A stretch of 64,000 nt of DNA from Arthrobacter sp. ATA002 (GTDB lineage: Bacteria > Actinomycetota > Actinomycetes > Actinomycetales > Micrococcaceae): assembly GCF_026898095.1 (NCBI RefSeq), contig NZ_CP114015.1, forward strand, positions 1,550,001 to 1,614,000, given 5' to 3'. The translations under genes and the position numbers were made by a program. The notes under the pieces were generated by a model. The model worked only from the letters and a program-made list of their open reading frames with translations, had not been told where the DNA came from and searched no databases. Shown piece by piece: positions 48,151 through 59,700 of this stretch. Each line of letters opens with the position of its first letter. Positions within the stretch are counted from its first letter, which is position 1.

Positions 48151-51100
48151 ATGCCTTCTATCTACCCCAAGGCCACCACGGCCGCCGCACCGGCAGAAAA
48201 TGCCGCCCCGTCTTCCCCTAAGTTTCCGGAACTCGAAGAACTCGTTCTGAAGTACTGGGACGAAGACGGCACCTTTCAGGCTTCCATCGATGCCCGCCCC
48301 GCCGGCGAAAACGGCGCCAATGAGTTTGTCTTCTATGACGGCCCGCCCTTCGCCAACGGCCTGCCCCACTACGGGCACCTGCTGACCGGCTACGCGAAGG
48401 ACCTGGTGGCCCGCTACCAGACCCAGCGCGGCCGACGCGTGGAACGCCGCTTCGGCTGGGACACCCATGGACTGCCCGCCGAGCTCGAAGCCATGAAGCA
48501 GCTGGGCATGTCCGACAAGGTCCAGATCGAAAAGATGGGCATCGACAAGTTCAACGACGCCTGCCGCGCCTCCGTCATGGAATACGCCGGCGAGTGGAAG
48601 GACTATGTCACCCGCCAGGCCCGCTGGGTGGACTTCGAAAACGACTACAAGACGCTCAACGTTGAGTACATGGAGTCGGTCATCTGGGCCTTTAAGACCC
48701 TCCATGAGAAGGGCCTGACCTACAGCGGCTTCCGGGTGCTGCCGTACTGCTGGAAGGACGAGACTCCGCTGTCCAACCATGAGCTGCGCATGGACGACGA
48801 CGTCTACAAGGACCGCCAGGACCAGACCGTCACGGTCACTTTCCCGATCACTGCCGGGGACAATGTGCTGTCCGCGGAGCTCGACGGCGTGAACGCCATC
48901 GCCTGGACCACCACGCCGTGGACGCTGCCCACCAACATGGCCCTCGCCGTCGGACCCTCCGTCCGCTACGCCGTGGTGCCCGCGGGCCCTCACGGCACGC
49001 AGGCCGGCGACGGACGCTTCCTGCTCGCGGAGGACCTCCTCGGCTCCTACGCCAAGGACCTGGGGTATGACGACGCCGAGGCCGCCCGCGCGGCCGTCAC
49101 CTCCGTGCACCTGGGCAGCGAGCTGGCCGGACTGCACTATGCGCCGCTCTGGAACTACTACGCCGACACGGAAAAGTGGGGCACGGAGAACGCCTGGCAG
49201 ATCGTCACCGCGGACTACGTCACCACCACCGACGGCACCGGCATCGTCCACCAGGCCCCGGCCTATGGTGAAGACGACCAGAAAATCTGCGAGCTGAACG
49301 GCATCCCCGTGATCCTCTCCGTGGACGAGGGTGGCAAATTCCTGCCCATGTTCGGCGAGGGTCCGCTGTCCGGCATCGCCGGACTGCAGGTTTTCGACGC
49401 CAACAAGCTCATCACCAAGGTGCTGCGCGCGGACGGCCGCCTGCTGCGCCAGGCCAGCTACGAGCACAGCTACCCGCACTGCTGGCGCTGCCGGAACCCG
49501 CTCATCTACAAGGCGGTCTCCTCCTGGTTCGTGGAGGTCACCAAGATCAAGGACCGCATGGTCGAGCTGAACCAGCAGATCAACTGGATCCCGGAGAACG
49601 TCAAGGACGGCCAGTTCGGCAAGTGGCTGGAGAACGCCCGCGACTGGTCGATCAGCCGCAACCGGTACTGGGGCAGTCCCATCCCGGTGTGGGTTTCCGA
49701 TGATCCCAATTACCCGCGCACCGATGTGTACGGTTCGCTGGAGGAAATCAAGGCAGACTTCGGCCGCCTGCCGCTGAACCATGAGGGCCAGCCGGACCTG
49801 CACCGGCCGTTCATCGATGAGCTGACACGCCCGAACCCGGACGATCCCCGCACGCCCGAAGAGGGCCAGTCCACCATGCGCCGCGTGGAAGACGTCCTGG
49901 ACGTCTGGTTCGACTCCGGCTCCATGCCCTACGCCCAGGTGCACTACCCGCACGAGAACGCCGACTGGTTTGAGCACCACAACCCGGGTGACTTCATCGT
50001 GGAGTACATCGGCCAGACCCGCGGCTGGTTCTACACGCTGCACGTGCTCGCCACGGCACTCTTTGACCGCCCGGCGTTCCGCAACGTCATCAGCCACGGC
50101 ATCGTCCTGGGCTCGGACGGGCAGAAGATGTCCAAGTCGCTGCGGAATTACCCTGACGTGTCCGAGGTCCTGGACCGCGACGGCTCCGACGCCATGCGCT
50201 GGTTCCTGATGGCCTCGCCGATCCTGCGCGGCGGCAACCTGGTGGTCACCGAACAGGGCATCCGCGAAAGCGTCCGCCAGGTGATCCTGCCGCTGTGGAA
50301 CGTGTGGCACTTCTTCACGCTTTACACCAACGCTGCGAACAACGGCAGCGGTTACGAGGCGAAGCCGCGCTACGAGTCCACCGAGCCGCTGGACAACTAC
50401 ATGCTGGCGGCCACCGGTGACCTGGTGCGGACCATGACCGGCCAGCTGGACAGCTACGACGTATCCGAGGCCTGCGAAACGCTGCGCCAGTACATGGACA
50501 CCCTGACCAACTGGTACATCCGCCGCAGCCGCAACCGGTTCTTCGACGAGGATCCCCAGGCGTTCGACGTGCTCTACACCTGCCTGGAAACGGTGTGCCG
50601 GGTGGCCGCTCCGCTGCTGCCGCTGATCTCCGAAGAGATCTGGCGCGGCCTGACGGGCGGGCGCTCGGTGCACCTGACCGACTGGCCCGACGCGGACCTC
50701 TTCCCGCAGGATCCGGCGCTGGTGGACCGGATGGACCGCACCCGGCGGATTGCCTCCGTGGGCTCGTCGCTGCGCAAGGCCGCGAACCTGCGGGTGCGGC
50801 TGCCGCTGTCGGAACTGACCGTCGTCGCCCCCGGCGCCGAGGCGCTGCAGGGCCAGTTCGCCGCGATCATCGCCGATGAACTGAACCTGAAGTCCGTGCG
50901 GCTGATGGACGCCGCTGCCGCGGATCCGGCGGAATTCGGCATCACGCAGAAGCTCGTGGTCAACGCCCGTGCCGCCGGCCCGCGCCTGGGCAGGAACGTA
51001 CAGACCGCGATCAAGGCCTCCAAGTCAGGGGACTGGTCGGTGGACGACGCCGGTACGGTCACCGCCGGCGGCCTGGAACTGCAGCCGCAGGAATACACCC

Positions 51101-51444
51101 TGGAAACAGTGGTCGAGACCGCTGACGGCGAATCCGCCAAGGCTGTCTCCGTGCTGCCCGGCGGCGGCTTCCTGGTGCTCAACACCGAAGTCACCCCGGA
51201 ACTGGCCGCCGAAGGCACCGCCCGGGACGGTATCCGCGCCATCCAGCAGGCCCGCCGCGACGCGGACCTGCACATCAGCGACCACATCCGTACCGAGGTG
51301 ACAACGTCGCCGGCCTCCGCCGCAGCCCTTGAGGCCAATGCGGAACTGATCAAGTCCGAAACCCTGACCGACGAGCTGGTTCTCACGGCAGTTACCCCCG
51401 CCGACGACGCTGAAGAATTCACCGTCTCACTGGAGAAAATCTAA
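48151..51444 (+). CDS. ileS: Isoleucyl-tRNA synthetase
   Basis: About 1097 residues, the long eukaryote-like type found in actinobacteria. Class I signatures are [19 protein letters not shown] and [12 protein letters not shown]. The editing domain has [19 protein letters not shown], and the N-terminal lead is [20 protein letters not shown]. It charges tRNA-Ile. I place the start at ATG 48151 because AGGA stands 9 nt before it; an in-frame ATG at 48142 would overlap that site. Control is by the T-box leader. It is followed immediately by folC. Confidence 0.96.
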   Translation: MPSIYPKATTAAAPAENAAPSSPKFPELEELVLKYWDEDGTFQASIDARPAGENGANEFVFYDGPPFANGLPHYGHLLTGYAKDLVARYQTQRGRRVERRFGWDTHGLPAELEAMKQLGMSDKVQIEKMGIDKFNDACRASVMEYAGEWKDYVTRQARWVDFENDYKTLNVEYMESVIWAFKTLHEKGLTYSGFRVLPYCWKDETPLSNHELRMDDDVYKDRQDQTVTVTFPITAGDNVLSAELDGVNAIAWTTTPWTLPTNMALAVGPSVRYAVVPAGPHGTQAGDGRFLLAEDLLGSYAKDLGYDDAEAARAAVTSVHLGSELAGLHYAPLWNYYADTEKWGTENAWQIVTADYVTTTDGTGIVHQAPAYGEDDQKICELNGIPVILSVDEGGKFLPMFGEGPLSGIAGLQVFDANKLITKVLRADGRLLRQASYEHSYPHCWRCRNPLIYKAVSSWFVEVTKIKDRMVELNQQINWIPENVKDGQFGKWLENARDWSISRNRYWGSPIPVWVSDDPNYPRTDVYGSLEEIKADFGRLPLNHEGQPDLHRPFIDELTRPNPDDPRTPEEGQSTMRRVEDVLDVWFDSGSMPYAQVHYPHENADWFEHHNPGDFIVEYIGQTRGWFYTLHVLATALFDRPAFRNVISHGIVLGSDGQKMSKSLRNYPDVSEVLDRDGSDAMRWFLMASPILRGGNLVVTEQGIRESVRQVILPLWNVWHFFTLYTNAANNGSGYEAKPRYESTEPLDNYMLAATGDLVRTMTGQLDSYDVSEACETLRQYMDTLTNWYIRRSRNRFFDEDPQAFDVLYTCLETVCRVAAPLLPLISEEIWRGLTGGRSVHLTDWPDADLFPQDPALVDRMDRTRRIASVGSSLRKAANLRVRLPLSELTVVAPGAEALQGQFAAIIADELNLKSVRLMDAAAADPAEFGITQKLVVNARAAGPRLGRNVQTAIKASKSGDWSVDDAGTVTAGGLELQPQEYTLETVVETADGESAKAVSVLPGGGFLVLNTEVTPELAAEGTARDGIRAIQQARRDADLHISDHIRTEVTTSPASAAALEANAELIKSETLTDELVLTAVTPADDAEEFTVSLEKI

Positions 51445-52824
51445 ATGAGCATGTTTGACGGACCGTCCGGCGCAATTGACGGGTTCTCCGTGGAAAGCGT
51501 TTATGCCGAGCTGCTGAGCCGCGCACCGGAAAACAAAATGGAGCCGCGGATGGCACCGCTGTTCCGGGCGATGGAGGTGCTGGGGGAGCCGAACAAGGCG
51601 TTCCCGATCATCCACATCACCGGAACCAACGGCAAGTCCTCCACGGCACGCATGATTGAAGCAGGGCTGCGGGCCTACGGGCTGCGCACCGGCCGGTACA
51701 CCAGCCCGCACCTGAGCAAGGTCACCGAGCGGATCAGCATCGACGGCGAACCCGTCTCCGATGAGACGTTTGTGCGGATCTGGGACGAAATCCACCCGTA
51801 CCTGGACATTGTCGACGGCGAACTCACGGCAGCCGGGGAACCGCGCCTGACGTACTTCGAAGCCGTCACCATCCTCGCGTTCGCGGTCTTCGCCGATGAA
51901 CCCGTGGACGTTGCCGTCATCGAAGTCGGCCTGGGCGGCATCACCGACGCCACCAATGTGGGTGACGGCTCCGTTGCCGTCGTCACGCCGATTTCGCTGG
52001 ACCACACGGAACTGCTGGGCGACGACGTCGCCGACATTGCGGTGGAAAAGGCGGGCATCATCAAGGAGGGCGGCTTCCTTATCAGTGCTGCCCAGCCGAT
52101 GGAAGCCGCGCAGGTCCTGCTGGAGAAAGCCCGGGAAGCAGGCGTTCCGTACCGCTTCGAAGGCGTTGAATTCGGCGTCGAGTCCCGCGTGATGGCGGTG
52201 GGCGGACAAATGCTGGCCGTCGCCGGACTTGCCGGCCGCTACGGGGACCTGCTGCTTCCGCTGCACGGCAAGCACCAGGCCGAGAATGCCGCGGTCGCCG
52301 TTGCCGCACTGGAGGCCTTCATTGGCGGCGGCACGAAGGAACTGGACGTGGAACTGCTGCGCACCGGTTTCTCCACGGTGAGCTCGCCCGGCCGGCTGGA
52401 AGTCGTTCGCACCGCGCCCACCATCGTGGTGGACGCGGCCCACAACCCCGCCGGGGCCAAGGCCGCGGCGGAGGCCGTGCAGGAAGCGTTCAGCTTCACA
52501 TCGCTGGTCGTGGTGGTCGGCATCCTGGCCGAAAAGGACGCCGTCGGAATCCTCACCGAGCTGCGCGAAACGCTCGGTGACCAGATCACCGGCGTGTGCC
52601 TCACGCAGTCCAGTTCCCCGCGTGCCCTGTCCGCCGAGGACCTCGTCCAGGACGCCGTCGACGCCGGTTTTGCCGACGAAGACCTGCAGGTGGAGCCCGG
52701 CCTGGACAACGCCATTGAATGGGCGGTGGCCAAGGCCGAGGAAAACAATGACCTGTCCGGCGGCGTGCTGATTATCGGATCCATTACCCTGGTGGCCGAA
52801 GCGCGCACCCTTCTCGGAAAGTAA
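51445..52824 (+). CDS. folC: Folylpolyglutamate synthase / dihydrofolate synthase
   Basis: A 459-residue Mur-ligase-like enzyme that adds glutamate to dihydropteroate and folates. The P-loop HITGTNGKSSTARMIEAGLR and the segment RTGRYTSPHLSKVTERI are the FolC signature. EVGLGGITDATN and the C-terminal VVDAAHNPAGAKAAAEAV follow. It starts at the codon after the ileS stop, so it belongs to the T-box-controlled transcript, and is followed 5 nt later by the DUF4233 gene. Confidence 0.95.
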   Translation: MSMFDGPSGAIDGFSVESVYAELLSRAPENKMEPRMAPLFRAMEVLGEPNKAFPIIHITGTNGKSSTARMIEAGLRAYGLRTGRYTSPHLSKVTERISIDGEPVSDETFVRIWDEIHPYLDIVDGELTAAGEPRLTYFEAVTILAFAVFADEPVDVAVIEVGLGGITDATNVGDGSVAVVTPISLDHTELLGDDVADIAVEKAGIIKEGGFLISAAQPMEAAQVLLEKAREAGVPYRFEGVEFGVESRVMAVGGQMLAVAGLAGRYGDLLLPLHGKHQAENAAVAVAALEAFIGGGTKELDVELLRTGFSTVSSPGRLEVVRTAPTIVVDAAHNPAGAKAAAEAVQEAFSFTSLVVVVGILAEKDAVGILTELRETLGDQITGVCLTQSSSPRALSAEDLVQDAVDAGFADEDLQVEPGLDNAIEWAVAKAEENNDLSGGVLIIGSITLVAEARTLLGK

Positions 52825-52829
52825 GCACC

Positions 52830-53303
52830 ATGGCTAAACTCACCAAAGCGCAGCGCGAGTGGCGTCCGGGAATGCCTAAGAAACGGCGTTCCATCCGCAT
52901 CATGTTCGCCTCCACTGTCCTGGTCCTGGAAGCGTTCCTGGTACTTTTTGCAACGCTGGCCGTCTTCGGCCTGCGGCGGGACGAGCTGTCTCCTGCGGTC
53001 ATCCTCGGCGGCGGGTTCGTCCTTTTCGCCGCGCTCATCGCCACCTGCGCGATCCTGCCCAAGCCGGCCGGTCCGGTGATCGGCTGGATTCTGCAGCTGG
53101 CCATCATTGCCACCGGATTCCTGGTGCCGGAGATGTTCTTTGTCGGTGCCATCTTCGCTGCCACCTGGTGGTACGGGCTGAAGACCGGCATGCGCCTGGA
53201 CCGGGAGAACCGGGTGCGGGACCGGGAACAGGCGGAATGGGAAAAGGCCCATCCGGAGGGTTCCGAGGGCCCCGGCGCTTCCGCTGCACCCGCCGCAGAC
53301 TAG
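52830..53303 (+). CDS. DUF4233-domain membrane protein
   Basis: A 157-residue protein with four membrane helices (ASTVLVLEAFLVLFATLAVF, VILGGGFVLFAALIATCAIL, IGWILQLAIIATGFLVPEM, MFFVGAIFAATWWYGLK). The N-terminus is basic and the C-terminal 40 residues charged. Position between folC and ndk is conserved in actinobacteria. Function unknown. Confidence 0.88.
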   Translation: MAKLTKAQREWRPGMPKKRRSIRIMFASTVLVLEAFLVLFATLAVFGLRRDELSPAVILGGGFVLFAALIATCAILPKPAGPVIGWILQLAIIATGFLVPEMFFVGAIFAATWWYGLKTGMRLDRENRVRDREQAEWEKAHPEGSEGPGASAAPAAD

Positions 53304-53343
53304 GCTTAGACTCGAATACCGCAACTTCGCAAGGAGATACACC

Positions 53344-53760
53344 GTGAGCACCGAGCGCACACTTGTACTGATCAAGCCCGACGGCGTGGAGCGGAAGCTC
53401 TCCGGCGCAGTCCTGGCCCGGGTGGAAGCCAAGGGCTACACCCTGGCGGAACTGAAGAAGGTGCATGCCACCCGCGAGGTGCTCGAAGAGCACTACGCCG
53501 AGCACAAGGGCAAGCCGTTCTACGAACCGCTGGTGGAATTCATGCTGAGCGGCCCGGTTGTGGCGGCCATCTTCGAAGGCGAACGCGTCATCGAAGGTTT
53601 CCGCTCCCTGGCCGGAACCACGGACCCCACCGCCGCCGCCCCGGGCACCATCCGCGGCGACTTTGGCCGCGACTGGGGCACGGCAGTGCAGCAGAACCTG
53701 GTCCACGGTTCGGATTCCCCGGAGTCCGCCGCCCGTGAAATCGGCATCTGGTTCAAGTAG
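53344..53760 (+). CDS. ndk: Nucleoside diphosphate kinase
   Basis: A 138-residue kinase balancing nucleoside triphosphates. TERTLVLIKPDGVERKLSG starts the fold, AAPGTIRGDFGRDWG is the nucleotide site and NLVHGSDSPESAAREIGIWF holds the phosphorylated His. AAGGAG lies 7 nt before the GTG start at 53344. A terminator follows at 53797. Confidence 0.96.
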   Translation: MSTERTLVLIKPDGVERKLSGAVLARVEAKGYTLAELKKVHATREVLEEHYAEHKGKPFYEPLVEFMLSGPVVAAIFEGERVIEGFRSLAGTTDPTAAAPGTIRGDFGRDWGTAVQQNLVHGSDSPESAAREIGIWFK

Positions 53761-53796
53761 CCGTACCGCTGCGCGGATACACCCGCAGCACGCCGC

Positions 53797-53834
53797 GGAA
53801 GGGGCCGGCACCAGTGATGGTGCCGGCCCCTTCC
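53797..53834. terminator. Terminator between ndk and oxidoreductase genes
   Basis: GGAAGGGGCCGGCACC and GGTGCCGGCCCCTTCC pair perfectly over 16 bp around a 6-nt loop. The downstream T content is modest (GTCATTTCC). Convergent genes share it. Confidence 0.8.
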
Positions 53835-53845
53835 GTCATTTCCGC

Positions 53846-54963
53846 TTAGGGAATCAGGCGTTCGGCGCGCAGGCGGTCGAAGAGCTCAAGGAAGGCATCC
53901 TGCGTGCGGCGGTAACCGGTGAAACCCGCCAGCCGGCTCTTGCTCATGTCCGTCAGGACTTCGATGTTCCGGCCCAGGTCGGCGTCGGTGTGCCACCAGG
54001 AGGCCAGCCGCCGAAGCTCCGGTTCCGCCAGGCCGTGGCGGGCAGCGAGCTTTTCCCAGGCTTCATCCATGTCCGCCATCTGCTCCTCGAGCGGCCGGGG
54101 CGTGGTATCGAAACCGGCCGCTTCCACCCCAAAGTATTCCGCCAGCCGCGGCCAGAGGGAACGCCAGCGGAAAATATCGCCGTTGACCACGTTGAAGGCC
54201 TCGTTTGCTGTGTGCCGATCGGTGGCAGCCCACAGCATGTGCTCGGCGAGCAAACCGGCGTCGGTCATGTCAGTGACCGAGTTCCACTGGGTTTCCGATC
54301 CCGGAAAACAAACGGCAGTCCCAGTTCACGGCACAGCGTGGCCTGCGCGGCCAGCGTCTGCCCCATGTTCATGGCGTTGCCCACGGCGAAGCCAATGACG
54401 GTGTGGGCGCGGTGGACGGACCAGGCGAAACCCTGCCTTTCCGCGGCTGCCGTCAGTTCGTCCTCCTGCGCGTAGTAGAAGTTATCCACCGGCAGCCGGG
54501 GTTCGTCCTCGGAGAACGGAGTGTCCGGCATGGACCCTTCGCCGTACGCCTCGAACGGTCCCATGTAGTGCTTGAGCCCGGTCATCAGGGCCACGTGTTC
54601 CACCGGGGCATGCTCCAGCGCCGTCAGGAGATTGCGGACCATGGCCGAGTTGACGGCAATGTTCTCCGCTTCCGTTTCCTGCCGCGACCACGAGGTGAAG
54701 AAGACGTGGGTGGGGCGGGCATCCGCCAGTGCCGCGGCCAGGTTCTCGGGCGAGGTCAGGTCCGCAGCCACCGAAACGACGCCGGGACGGGCCTCGGAGC
54801 CGGCAGCTGAGTCCATTCCCTTCCGGGACAGCGCCAGCACCGTCCATCCCTGCCGGGACAGGAGGTCCACGAGGGCGGCACCGGCAATACCGGTGGCGCC
54901 GGCAACCAGGGCGGTGGGTGCGGGGTCCTGTGAGGCATGGTGTGCGGGGGCAGTTCTGAGCAT
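53846..54963 (-). CDS. SDR-family oxidoreductase (progesterone 5-beta-reductase-like), frame broken once
   Basis: About 372 residues across one lost C near 54301. The Rossmann motif TALVAGATGIAGAALVDLL is at the N-terminus. THVFFTSWSRQETEAENIAV and LMTGLKHYMGPFEAYG, with DNFYYAQED instead of the usual YxxxK, follow the PRISE-like extended SDR pattern (iridoid synthase/5-beta-reductase). Rejoining gives PFVFPGSETQWNSVTDMTDA, the expected continuation. AGGAG precedes the ATG at 54963. Such proteins reduce enones in plants; the bacterial substrate is unknown. Confidence 0.85.
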
Positions 54964-55095
54964 GGTTCTCCTGATCAAGTGGGGCGTTTCGCGGGACTGC
55001 GGCAGGGGGTTCCTGCCCGGGCCCGTGCAGGCGACAACCGGAAAACTGCGGGGGAAATTCCTGACGCTGCACCCCGGAGCGCCTAGGCTGGGCAC

Positions 55096-55731
55096 ATGGC
55101 ACTCATTCATCACGCAGATTTGCACCCGGACAAAATGGAACTTCTTACCTCCTGGCTTCCCTCGGCCGCCTGGTTTCCCGGCACCGGGCAGCTGCCTCTG
55201 GAGCGGATCGGTTCCTTCCGCTTCGACGATCCCGACGGCGAGGTCGGCATCGAAACCCACTTGGTCGCCGTCGGGCTCGATGTCCTTCAGGTGCCACTTA
55301 CTTACCGCGGCGCACCGCTGGACGGCGGGGAAGAGTTCCTGATCAGTTCCATGGAACATTCGGTGCTGGGCCGGCGCTGGGTCTACGACGCCTGCGGGGA
55401 TCCGGCCTACGCGCAGGCGCTGGCTGCCTCGATCCTCTCCGGGCAGGGGCAGGCACCGCAGTATTTCGAGAACGACGGCGTCCGGGAGGACATTCCGGAG
55501 TCCGTCAGTGTGGTGGCCAGCGGAATGCCCGACGGCGAGGAATTGGCCGATGGGCCCCAGCCGGGACCGGCGGACCTTCCCGTGGCCCGCATGACAACCG
55601 GCGACTGGGAACTTTCAGTGGTGCGGGTGCTGGAGCTTGGGGGAGAAGCGGTGGCTGATCCGTCATTGACCGCCACGTGGAATGGGCAGGACGTCCCCGT
55701 GCTTCTCGCGTGGGCGCTGCCGCTCGGCTGA
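55096..55731 (+). CDS. Maltokinase N-terminal-cap-like protein
   Basis: A 211-residue stand-alone protein. MALIHHADLHPDKMELLTSW followed by LPSAAWFPG, DDPDGEVGIETHLV, LTYRGAPLDGGEEFL and SMEHSVLGRRWVYDACGDP match the cap domain that precedes the kinase domain in maltokinase, as far as I recall the family. No kinase domain follows here. No signal peptide or membrane segment. Function is unknown; maltose/trehalose metabolism genes are not adjacent. Confidence 0.72.
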   Translation: MALIHHADLHPDKMELLTSWLPSAAWFPGTGQLPLERIGSFRFDDPDGEVGIETHLVAVGLDVLQVPLTYRGAPLDGGEEFLISSMEHSVLGRRWVYDACGDPAYAQALAASILSGQGQAPQYFENDGVREDIPESVSVVASGMPDGEELADGPQPGPADLPVARMTTGDWELSVVRVLELGGEAVADPSLTATWNGQDVPVLLAWALPLG

Positions 55732-55747
55732 TCAGTTTCGCTGCCGG

Positions 55748-56371
55748 TCAGCCAACGAACGAATTCATGAACCGGAAAAAGATTGACGCAGCGGTGGCGA
55801 CCCAGAGCAGGGCCACGATAACCCAGGCCCATTCGGACACGAACTTGACCAGGCCCGCCGGGGCCGGCAGGACACCGTGTGCGAGGTTGCGGATGGTCGT
55901 GAAGACGAACAACGGAATCATGGCGGCCCAGACCACGATGCAGTAAAGGCACAGCACGTAAATGTCGAACAGTGCCTGGCTCCACAGCCAGACCACGAAC
56001 ACCATACCCAGGGTCACGCCGGCCTGAAGTCCCAGCCAGTACCAGCGCTGAAACCGGGCACCGGCCAGCATGGCCATGGCGGTGGTGATGATGACAGCGA
56101 ACGCCACAATGCCGATCAACGGGTTGGGGAAGCCGAAGATGGCGGCCTGCGGGGTCTGGAAAACAGTGCCGCAGGAAACCCAGGGGCTGATGTCGCAGCT
56201 GGTGATGTAGCTGGCATCCGCATAGACACGAAGCCGTTCCAGGACCAGGACGCCGGAGGCCAGCCAGCCCACGATGCCGGTGACAAGCAGAATCCAGGCG
56301 AAGCCGCGTTCCTGGCCCTGCTGGTCGGCGGGCCGGCGGGTGACTTGCGGATTGGCGGCGCTGGACGGCAC
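55748..56371 (-). CDS. Vitamin K epoxide reductase (VKOR) family protein
   Basis: 207 residues from the GTG at 56371, which has AAAGGAG 6-7 nt upstream; a longer frame to 56530 lacks support. Five membrane helices are visible. The loop Cys pair is TSCDISPWVSCGTVF and the active-site CxxC is YVLCLYCIVVW. In actinobacteria VKOR re-oxidises DsbA-type thiol oxidases and so drives disulfide formation outside the membrane, passing electrons to menaquinone. Confidence 0.92.
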   Translation of the reverse strand: MPSSAANPQVTRRPADQQGQERGFAWILLVTGIVGWLASGVLVLERLRVYADASYITSCDISPWVSCGTVFQTPQAAIFGFPNPLIGIVAFAVIITTAMAMLAGARFQRWYWLGLQAGVTLGMVFVVWLWSQALFDIYVLCLYCIVVWAAMIPLFVFTTIRNLAHGVLPAPAGLVKFVSEWAWVIVALLWVATAASIFFRFMNSFVG

Positions 56372-56798
56372 GGAGATCTCCTTTTGGCTGGTGGTGATAC
56401 GTGTCGAGTCTATGCGCTGATGCGGGCCAAAAAGACGGGCATGTGAGATAATGGCTGTGGCTGACGGCGGAACCACATTCCGTTGCCGGTCCAGCGACAG
56501 GCTTCCGGTTCTGTCGGTGACGCTTCCCAAGCAGTTCGCCCATCAACCCGGATGGGAACCAGGGAATCCGCCGATCAGACCTGCCCGCAGCGGCAACGTC
56601 GTGAACGTGCCGGCAGGTAGCAGGAAAAGCGCCGCTGGTCTTCGAGTGATACCGCGCCCTACAGCTGGCACGACCTCGGATGACATCCAGACGACTTCCG
56701 GCTGGCGGCAGGCAACTGATGCCCCCCGCACAGCCGATACATTGCCCGCTGGGCATTGGAATGTGGCCAGTGCCGCAGGGGCCGGAGCGTAGTTTTTT
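56372..56798 (+). other. Gap upstream of rne: probable promoter and long 5' leader
   Basis: 427 bases without a supported gene. It holds the divergent promoters of the VKOR and rne genes. The last part before the rne start is TAGTTTTTT, leaving a weak ribosome-binding site (GGAG 13 nt away). No known riboswitch is recognised. A long leader would fit RNase E feedback on its own mRNA, which is inference. Confidence 0.4.
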
Positions 56799-59700
56799 AT
56801 GAGTGATGAACTGAATAATGAACCAGCAGTTAACAGCGGCCTAGCGGCTGGTGAAGCGACGGAGGATGCTTCCGCCCAGGCCAAAGAACCCGTAAAACGG
56901 CCACCCGCAGCCGCCGCAAGTCGGTGGCTGCTTCTGCACCGGCGGAGAGCGAGGAAACCGGCGAAGCCCCGGCCCCCGCCGCTGATGCTCCGGCCGCTGC
57001 CGCACCCAAGCGGGTCCGCAAGGCGCCGGCGGCAACCGCTGCCGCCGCAACCGCCGCCGCGCCTGCCGAAGAAGCCGCCGCAGCGGAAAAACCTAAGCGT
57101 GTACGGGCTCCCCGCCGCAAGACGGTTCCGGCAGGCGAAGCCGCTGCTCCCGCGGAGGCGGCTGCTCCGGCAGAAGGGGCCGTCCCCGCAACCGTTGACG
57201 CAGCCGCTCCTGAAGCCACGGCTCCGGCGGCCGCTCCTGAAGCGACGGCTCCCGCAGCAGCTGACGGCGCGGAAGCGTCCGAGGGTCCGGCACCGGTGAA
57301 GGCCGTGCGCCGCCGTCGGGCGCCTGCCAAAAGGCAGCCGAAGCACCGGCTGCAGCCGAAGCTCCGGCTGCGGCCGCGGCGCAGGAGACGCCGGATGCCC
57401 CCGCCGGGGGCACAGCCGTGGAACCCGGAGCCGCCGTGCTCCCGGACGCAGCTGAAGCCAAAACTGCACCGAAGCGCACCCGCCGCCGCCCCGCGAAGGC
57501 TGCCGGAAAGACTGCGCCGGACGCCGAAGGCACCGCAGAGCTTCCCGAAGCTGCCGCGGAGGCCGCAGTGGATGACACTGCGGCTGCCCCCGGATCCGCC
57601 GCCGCGGACGAAGCCCTCCCCGCCGATGCAGCAGCGAAAGAAACGGCGCAGGACGAGGCGGAGACATCCAGTCTGAATCCCTTTGCCGTTCCCGCCCTGC
57701 CGCTTTTCCATGCGCCGGATTTGACCGCCGTCCGTGCCGCACCCGTGTCCGGGGCCGCCGATGAATCCGACGAAGATGACGATTCAGCCGACGGCAACCG
57801 CAGCCGCCGCCGCAGCCGGCGGGGGCGCAACCGGACGCGCAGCGATGCCCCCGCGCACAGCGATGCACCCGCGGATGAGAGCGCGGAGTCCGAGTCGGCG
57901 GCCGCCCCAGTAGACGGCGCGGCGGGCCCGGAAGCCGAGGGCGTAACGTCGCGGCGCCGCCGCCGCCGGCGCCGCGGCGACGCGGACCTTGAACTCACCG
58001 GTGGAGCCGACGATGATCCGCCCAACACGGTGACCCGGGTCCGGGCCCCGCGTGCCCACGCCGACGCACCCGTCTCGGACCGCGTCACCAGCGTCAAGGG
58101 ATCCACGCGCCTCGAAGCCAAGAAGCAGCGCCGCCGCGAGTCCCGCGAATCCGGACGCCGCCGCCACGTCATCACTGAAGCCGAGTTCCTGGCCCGCCGC
58201 GAGTCGGTCGACCGGCAGATGATCGTCCGCCAGCGCGACGAACGGATCCAGATCGGGGTGCTCGAAGACGGTGTCCTTGCCGAGCACTTTGTCTCCAACA
58301 CCCAGCAGGACTCGCTGATCGGCAATGTGTATGTCGGCAAGGTCCAGAACGTGCTGCCGAGCATGGAAGCCGCCTTCGTGGACATCGGACGCGGCCGCAA
58401 CGCCGTGCTGTATGCCGGTGAAGTGAACTGGGACGCTGCCGGGCTCGACGGCCAGCCGCGCCGCATCGAGCTGGCCCTAAAATCAGGGGACTCCGTCCTG
58501 GTGCAGGTCACCAAGGATCCGGTGGGCCACAAGGGAGCCCGCCTCACCAGCCAGATCTCGCTGCCGGGCCGCTACCTGGTCTACGTACCGGGCGGTTCCA
58601 TGACGGGAATTTCCCGCAAGCTGCCTGACGTGGAGCGCAACCGGCTCAAGAAAATCCTCAAGGACCACCTGCCGGAGAATGCCGGCGTCATCGTGCGCAC
58701 TGCCGCCGAGGGAGCGTCCGAGGAGGAGCTGATGAATGACATCAACCGCCTCCGCGCCCAGTGGGAGAGCATTGACGCCAAAGCCAAGTCCACCAAGACC
58801 CTGGCTCCGGAGCTGCTCTACGGCGAGCCGGACCTGACCATCAAGGTGGTCCGAGACGTCTTCAACGAGGATTTCTCCAAGCTGATCGTTTCCGGTGAAG
58901 AGGCCTGGGACACCATCGAGGCCTATGTCACCTACGTGGCGCCGGACCTGGTGGGCCGCCTGGAAAAATGGACCAAGGACGAGGACATCTTCGCCGCCAG
59001 CCGTATTGACGAGCAGATCGCCAAGGCACTGGACCGCAAGGTCTTCCTGCCGTCGGGCGGTTCGCTTGTCATCGACCGCACGGAAGCCATGACCGTGGTG
59101 GACGTCAACACCGGCAAATTCACCGGCAGCGGCGGAAACCTCGAGGAGACCGTCACTAAAAACAACCTTGAAGCGGCCGAAGAAGTGGTCCGCCAGCTGC
59201 GGCTGCGGGATATTGGCGGCATCATCGTCATTGACTTCATCGACATGGTCCTTGAAGCTAACCGCGACCTGGTCCTGCGCCGCCTCGTCGAGTGCCTGGG
59301 CCGTGACCGGACCAAGCATCAGGTTGCCGAGGTAACGTCCCTGGGCCTGGTCCAGATGACCCGCAAGCGGATGGGCACCGGACTGCTCGAGGTCTTTGGC
59401 GAGAACTGCGAGCACTGCGACGGCCGCGGGGTGATTACGCATGAGATCCCGGTTGAACACCGCCGCAGCACCAGCCACAACAGTGCAGGCAACGGTACGG
59501 CTGCCCATGCGGTGTCCGAGGACCACCACCAGCAGCACCTGCGGCAGGAAAAGCAGTCCCGCGGGGACCGCAAGCGCAACCGCAGCCGCGGCCAGGGTAC
59601 CCCGCAGCAGGCAGCCGCAGCAGCGGCTGCCGAGGAGCCGGTCAAGAGCGAGGAGCCCGCTAACGCCGAAGCCGAGCGGCAGGCCAAGGCCAAAGCCGAG

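Noticed and set aside
48124-50673. 849-codon open frame antisense to ileS
   Set aside because: Shadow of the high-GC third codon positions of ileS; no domain, no ribosome-binding site, low-complexity composition.
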